Assembly: GCA_902779075.1 (NCBI GenBank)
Contig: CACZAK010000332.1
Location: 1 to 6,459, forward strand
From: an uncultured bacterium
GTDB lineage: Bacteria; Verrucomicrobiota; Kiritimatiellia; RFP12; UBA1067
Direction: 5' to 3'
Length of the DNA: 6,459 nucleotides
The stretch's first letter is position 1. Every line of letters begins with the position of its first letter. The position numbers and the translations under genes were made by a program. Shown piece after piece: positions 4,573 through 6,459 of this stretch. A model generated the notes under the pieces. That model saw only the letters and a list, made by a program, of their open reading frames with translations. It had not been told where the DNA came from and made no database searches.

Positions 4573-6175
4573 CGTATTCGTGCGAACAGACTTCGACCTT
4601 CGCCCAGCGATTGCTTCTGCAGGCGTCCACCCTCCCGGCCGGGGGGGCGGCGCTTGCCGCCCCCGCGTTTGCGCCCGCGCTGACCTTCATGCCGTCCGCG
4701 ATGCTCAAACTGCCGGAATCGAGGATGCCAGTGTCGTATCCGTGTCCAATGGGCTGGGCGTATCCGCTTCCCACGGAGACGGTCACCGTGCCGCCGCGGA
4801 TCGTGACCGTGCCGCCCGCGCCGCCGTTGGTGCCGACGGCGGAGGCGGAGCCGCCGCCAATGGCGGACCCGAAGGTGGATGAGGCGCTGACCATGCCGCC
4901 GCGGATCGTGACCGTTCCGCCCGTACCGGCCGTGGCCTCCGCGTTATTGGCACCACCGCCGCCGATGCCCGCACCTTGGTTGGCGGATGCGTTGACACGG
5001 CCGCCGTTGATTGTGACCGTACCGGCGGAAAGACTCTCGTCTCCCCCGATACCCGCGTTGAACTTGGTGCTGCCAACAGCCGTCAGCGCGCCCATGCCAT
5101 CGCCGTCGGACTGCGCCCAGAGCGTGAGGCTGTTGCCCGGCGTGATGCGAATGCCCGCGTCCGCCGCCAGCTCCGCGCCGTCCTTGAGGATGAGGTGCAC
5201 GTCGCCGGAGACGGCGATGCGGGCGGTGTTCGTGACGGCGCCGGAAACGACCCACCAGCCAGTGGTGAGCGTGTTTTCGCCGCTGTAGGCCGCGTAGTCC
5301 GCGCAGGCCTTCATCGGGTTCGCGGCGTCCGTCGGGTCGAGATAGGGGACGGGCGGGTCTGGATCAGGGTCGGGCGGGTCTGGATCAGGGTCGGGGGAAG
5401 TGCCCCCGCCCTCCTCAGGCACACAAAGCACGAGCGGCGAATAGGAAACATCGAATATGTGGGACGTTCCGTCTTCGAAGAGCTGGCAAAAATCAATGGG
5501 CGATATCTCGTATGCGCCCGACTTCAAATCGGCAGGCAGCCTCAGTTCGAATTGCAGGAGCGGTTGTGTAGAATCCACCTCCTGTGGCTCTCCGCTTCGC
5601 AACGTGTCACAGAGAAAAAAGTTTCCCACCTGAAAATATTCTTTATTTCCATCGAAGGCATACGCATAATTGTCTTCCATGTAAACGTCCACCCCTTTGG
5701 GGAGTTCGCCGCCCAACCGAAGGAAGATGCCGCCGAGCTTCATGTAGGTCCGATCAACGTAGACATCCACGAAAATGGTCTCTCCCGGTTGGGCCGTCAT
5801 CCTGTCTTGGTCCTGGCCGCCGTGGCCGCTGCCGTCACGCATCATAAGCCTGACTGGGCCAAGGTCCGCATTGGGCGTGCCAATGCTGGAGTTGCCGCCA
5901 AGGGCTGGTAAAAGCCCGGCGACAAACATCTGGATGCACCTGGCATCATTGGCGGTCACTCCCGCGTTCCCGTCGACATCGGCATTGGCCTTGCCCGTCT
6001 CGGACAGCGAGTCTGAAAAGTCCACCTGCCCATCGCAATTCGCATCGCCGCACAGCGTAGTCGTAACGTCTTTGGCGATACGATGCGGGCTCGAACCGGT
6101 CAATGCGCTCGTCGGAAGCGCGGCGGCGATTGTGAGCGCGGCGGCTATCGCGGCGCGGATTGTCTGTGTTTTCAT
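4520..6175 (-). CDS. Secreted protein: signal peptide, dockerin-type loops, cohesin-like domain, Gly-rich repeats, chimeric C-terminus (551 aa)
   Basis: Residues 1-24 form a Sec signal peptide (KTQTIR, then an Ala-rich core, cleavage probably near TSA). Residues 42-90 have two dockerin/EF-hand calcium loops with the 1-3-5-12 pattern: Asp44-Asn46-Asp48-Asp55 and Asp66-Asp68-Asn70-Asp77. Residues about 105-255 look like a cohesin-type beta-sandwich. A Pro-Asp linker (260-277) leads to a region (285-505) with Gly-rich repeats of 35-residue period (GAGIGGG/GSAIGGG, then GGTVTIRGG), likely a beta-helix-like surface domain. Dockerin and cohesin domains normally mediate calcium-dependent assembly of extracellular complexes; here binding is inferred. 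The ATG at 6175 has AAAGGAAG at 6188-6181, 5 nt away. After about Tyr534 the frame crosses into copy B out of register, so the last 17 or so residues are not native. The FFRLRVTER module seen in X and B is absent. Confidence 0.85.
   Translation of the reverse strand: MKTQTIRAAIAAALTIAAALPTSALTGSSPHRIAKDVTTTLCGDANCDGQVDFSDSLSETGKANADVDGNAGVTANDARCIQMFVAGLLPALGGNSSIGTPNADLGPVRLMMRDGSGHGGQDQDRMTAQPGETIFVDVYVDRTYMKLGGIFLRLGGELPKGVDVYMEDNYAYAFDGNKEYFQVGNFFLCDTLRSGEPQEVDSTQPLLQFELRLPADLKSGAYEISPIDFCQLFEDGTSHIFDVSYSPLVLCVPEEGGGTSPDPDPDPPDPDPDPPVPYLDPTDAANPMKACADYAAYSGENTLTTGWWVVSGAVTNTARIAVSGDVHLILKDGAELAADAGIRITPGNSLTLWAQSDGDGMGALTAVGSTKFNAGIGGDESLSAGTVTINGGRVNASANQGAGIGGGGANNAEATAGTGGTVTIRGGMVSASSTFGSAIGGGSASAVGTNGGAGGTVTIRGGTVTVSVGSGYAQPIGHGYDTGILDSGSLSIADGMKVSAGANAGAASAAPPAGRVDACRSNRWAKVEVCSHEYGCPRRARPMPMSTGTRE
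4643..4664. repeat. 9-bp GC-only hairpin inside the 3' part of gene A
   Basis: Perfect inverted repeat gggggcggc (4643-4651) and gccgccccc (4656-4664) around a 4-nt loop, starting within a G7 run (4641-4647). In gene A it encodes part of the low-complexity AASAAPP stretch at the end of the repeat domain. No T-run follows on either strand, so it is not a typical terminator. It is similar in style, but not in sequence, to the palindromes in the two ATPase genes. Confidence 0.6.
4785..5065 (-). repeat. Internal tandem repeats encoding the Gly-rich beta-helix-like domain of gene A
   Basis: About three units of roughly 105 bp (35 residues) each carry an AGIGGG-like turn followed by GGTVTI-x-GG-x-V. 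At DNA level the segment gccgccgcggatcgtgaccgt occurs in two adjacent units, near 4791 and 4893, offset by about 102-105 bp. Such repeats can expand or contract by recombination. Protein residues about 373-470 correspond. Confidence 0.65.
5350..5391 (-). repeat. Two perfect 21-bp direct repeats encoding the Pro-Asp linker
   Basis: A 21-bp unit starting cgggcgggtctggatcaggg occurs twice back to back (5350-5370 and 5371-5391). In gene A it gives the PDPDPDPP-type linker between the cohesin-like domain and the Gly-rich repeats. Copy B lacks it entirely, so the linker marks where the two architectures diverge. Confidence 0.75.
5399..6008 (-). repeat. 610-bp duplicated segment (partner at 3963-4572)
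   Basis: The 3' half of the dockerin and the whole cohesin-like domain of gene A occur again in copy B at a constant offset of 1436 bp with no net insertion or deletion. The dockerin part is essentially identical; the cohesin part has scattered substitutions, many changing the amino acid, for example around GETIFVD/GDFVDVD and VDSTQP/VYYTEA. Homology stops at cggacagc (6008/4572) and just after the codons for EEGGGT. Confidence 0.9.
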
Positions 6176-6258
6176 TGTTGCTTCCTTTCGATTTTTGTTT
6201 TGACAGGATTAACAGGATTTACAGGATTGTCTGGTCGTGCAGTATTATCACATGTCAT
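6176..6258 (-). promoter_or_regulatory. Leader of gene A with Shine-Dalgarno site and triple 9-bp repeat
   Basis: 83 nt lie between the stop of gene X and the ATG of gene A. The minus strand ends with AAAGGAAG (6188-6181), a strong Shine-Dalgarno 5 nt from the ATG. Upstream is the tandem repeat at 6202-6228 and, further upstream, an AT-rich stretch (GATAATAC) that could hold a -10 element, though no matching -35 is clear. No terminator hairpin follows gene X, so read-through from X into A is possible. Confidence 0.5.
6202..6228. repeat. Three tandem 9-bp repeats (nACAGGATT / AATCCTGTn)
   Basis: Plus strand units at 6202-6210, 6211-6219 and 6220-6228 read gACAGGATT, aACAGGATT and tACAGGATT: eight of nine bases constant, only the first varying. 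The array sits directly upstream of the gene A ribosome binding site. From memory, AATCCTGT-type strings recur between genes in various bacterial genomes; whether this is a dispersed repeat or an operator is not decidable from one site. Confidence 0.7.
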
Positions 6259-6459
6259 CTACCGCTCGGTGACACGGAGACGGAAGAAGCGGGCTGGCTT
6301 GTCCGAGGCGGGGATCGTCGTTTCGCCGTCGGCGTCGAGCGGGTAGGTGGTGGCGCCGGCGCCGGCAAGGTCGTCGGTGGCGAGGATCGAGATGTCGAAG
6401 CCCGTGGCCGAGGGGTTGAGCGGCGGGGTGTGGATCACCGCCCTTCCGCTCGCGTCGAA
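6259..6459 (-). CDS. Gene X: C-terminal 66 residues of an upstream paralogue (3' part only)
   Basis: The open frame enters from the right edge and ends at TAG (6261-6259). It encodes FDASGRAVIHTPPLNPSATG and onward to PASDKPARFFRLRVTER. The 201 bp align without gaps to 3647-3847, the end of copy B, with about 10 differences counted by eye. X is therefore very probably another member of the same secreted family, but its N-terminal domains lie outside the window. The module has a beta-rich look and ends in a conserved KPARFFRLR motif; I infer a C-terminal surface or secretion-related module because it is shared at the very end of tandem paralogues, but I do not recognise a named family. It lies 83 nt upstream of gene A on the same strand, so the two may be co-transcribed. 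Confidence 0.82.
   Translation of the reverse strand, partial: FDASGRAVIHTPPLNPSATGFDISILATDDLAGAGATTYPLDADGETTIPASDKPARFFRLRVTER

Noticed and set aside
4785..5065. CRISPR-like spaced repeats
   Set aside because: The repeats are about 105 bp apart, imperfect and in frame with a Gly-rich protein repeat; there are no unique spacers or cas genes.
3735..5288. Long plus-strand open frame of 517 codons
   Set aside because: It lies antisense to gene A and copy B, crosses their duplicated segments and is Pro/Ala/Arg-rich, as expected for a shadow in GC-rich DNA. The minus strand has recognisable signal peptide, dockerin and cohesin-like features.
4976..5911. Plus-strand open frame of 311 codons
   Set aside because: Antisense shadow of gene A; similar peptides appear antisense to copy B only because the DNA is duplicated.
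1..6459. tRNA, rRNA or riboswitch genes
   Set aside because: No cloverleaf-like arm and CCA pattern or conserved rRNA string was seen. The gaps without genes are at most about 83 nt and show only ribosome sites and short repeats.

Overview
All supportable genes lie on the minus strand, so the window reads from 6459 down to 1. The DNA is GC-rich. It combines secreted dockerin/cohesin-like proteins, a duplicated AAA-ATPase-like/PD-(D/E)XK family and GC-rich palindromes placed inside reading frames. This suggests an accessory region of an anaerobic, polysaccharide-associated bacterium. By recollection only, a PVC-type lineage (Kiritimatiellota, Lentisphaerota, Verrucomicrobiota) fits best; no rRNA or marker gene tests this.

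Region 1 (6459 to 3647) is a decayed tandem family of secreted proteins. The last 66 residues of one gene (X) end at 6259. After a short gap with a 3 x 9 bp repeat and a strong Shine-Dalgarno site comes gene A (6175-4520): signal peptide, two dockerin-type calcium loops, a cohesin-like domain, a Pro-Asp linker and 35-residue Gly-rich repeats. Gene A then runs out of frame into copy B. B begins in the middle of a second dockerin/cohesin unit (610 bp aligning to A without a net gap, offset 1436 bp). It ends in the same C-terminal module as X, but is cut by a second frame break near 3848. X, A and B look like products of tandem duplication followed by rearrangement; A has lost its C-terminus and B its N-terminus.

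Region 2 (3575 to 1) carries an AAA-ATPase-like protein with a C-terminal PD-(D/E)XK nuclease-like domain (3575-1707). One nucleotide after it starts a HAD/NIF-type phosphatase-like protein with an unknown C-terminal domain (1705-341). After 55 nt comes the start of a second, nearly identical ATPase (285 to the window edge). Spacing suggests co-transcription, with the phosphatase sandwiched between twin ATPases. The first ATPase has frame problems at both ends: a one-base shift near 1799 replaces the family C-terminus, and an A7 run at 3537-3543 separates its GTG start from an upstream ATG frame.

The most unusual signal is palindromes inside coding sequence. The two ATPase paralogues carry two different hairpin-forming sequences at the same N-terminal position, just before the conserved LLPPPVGTSDW motif. 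A third strong hairpin lies in the 3' part of gene A.
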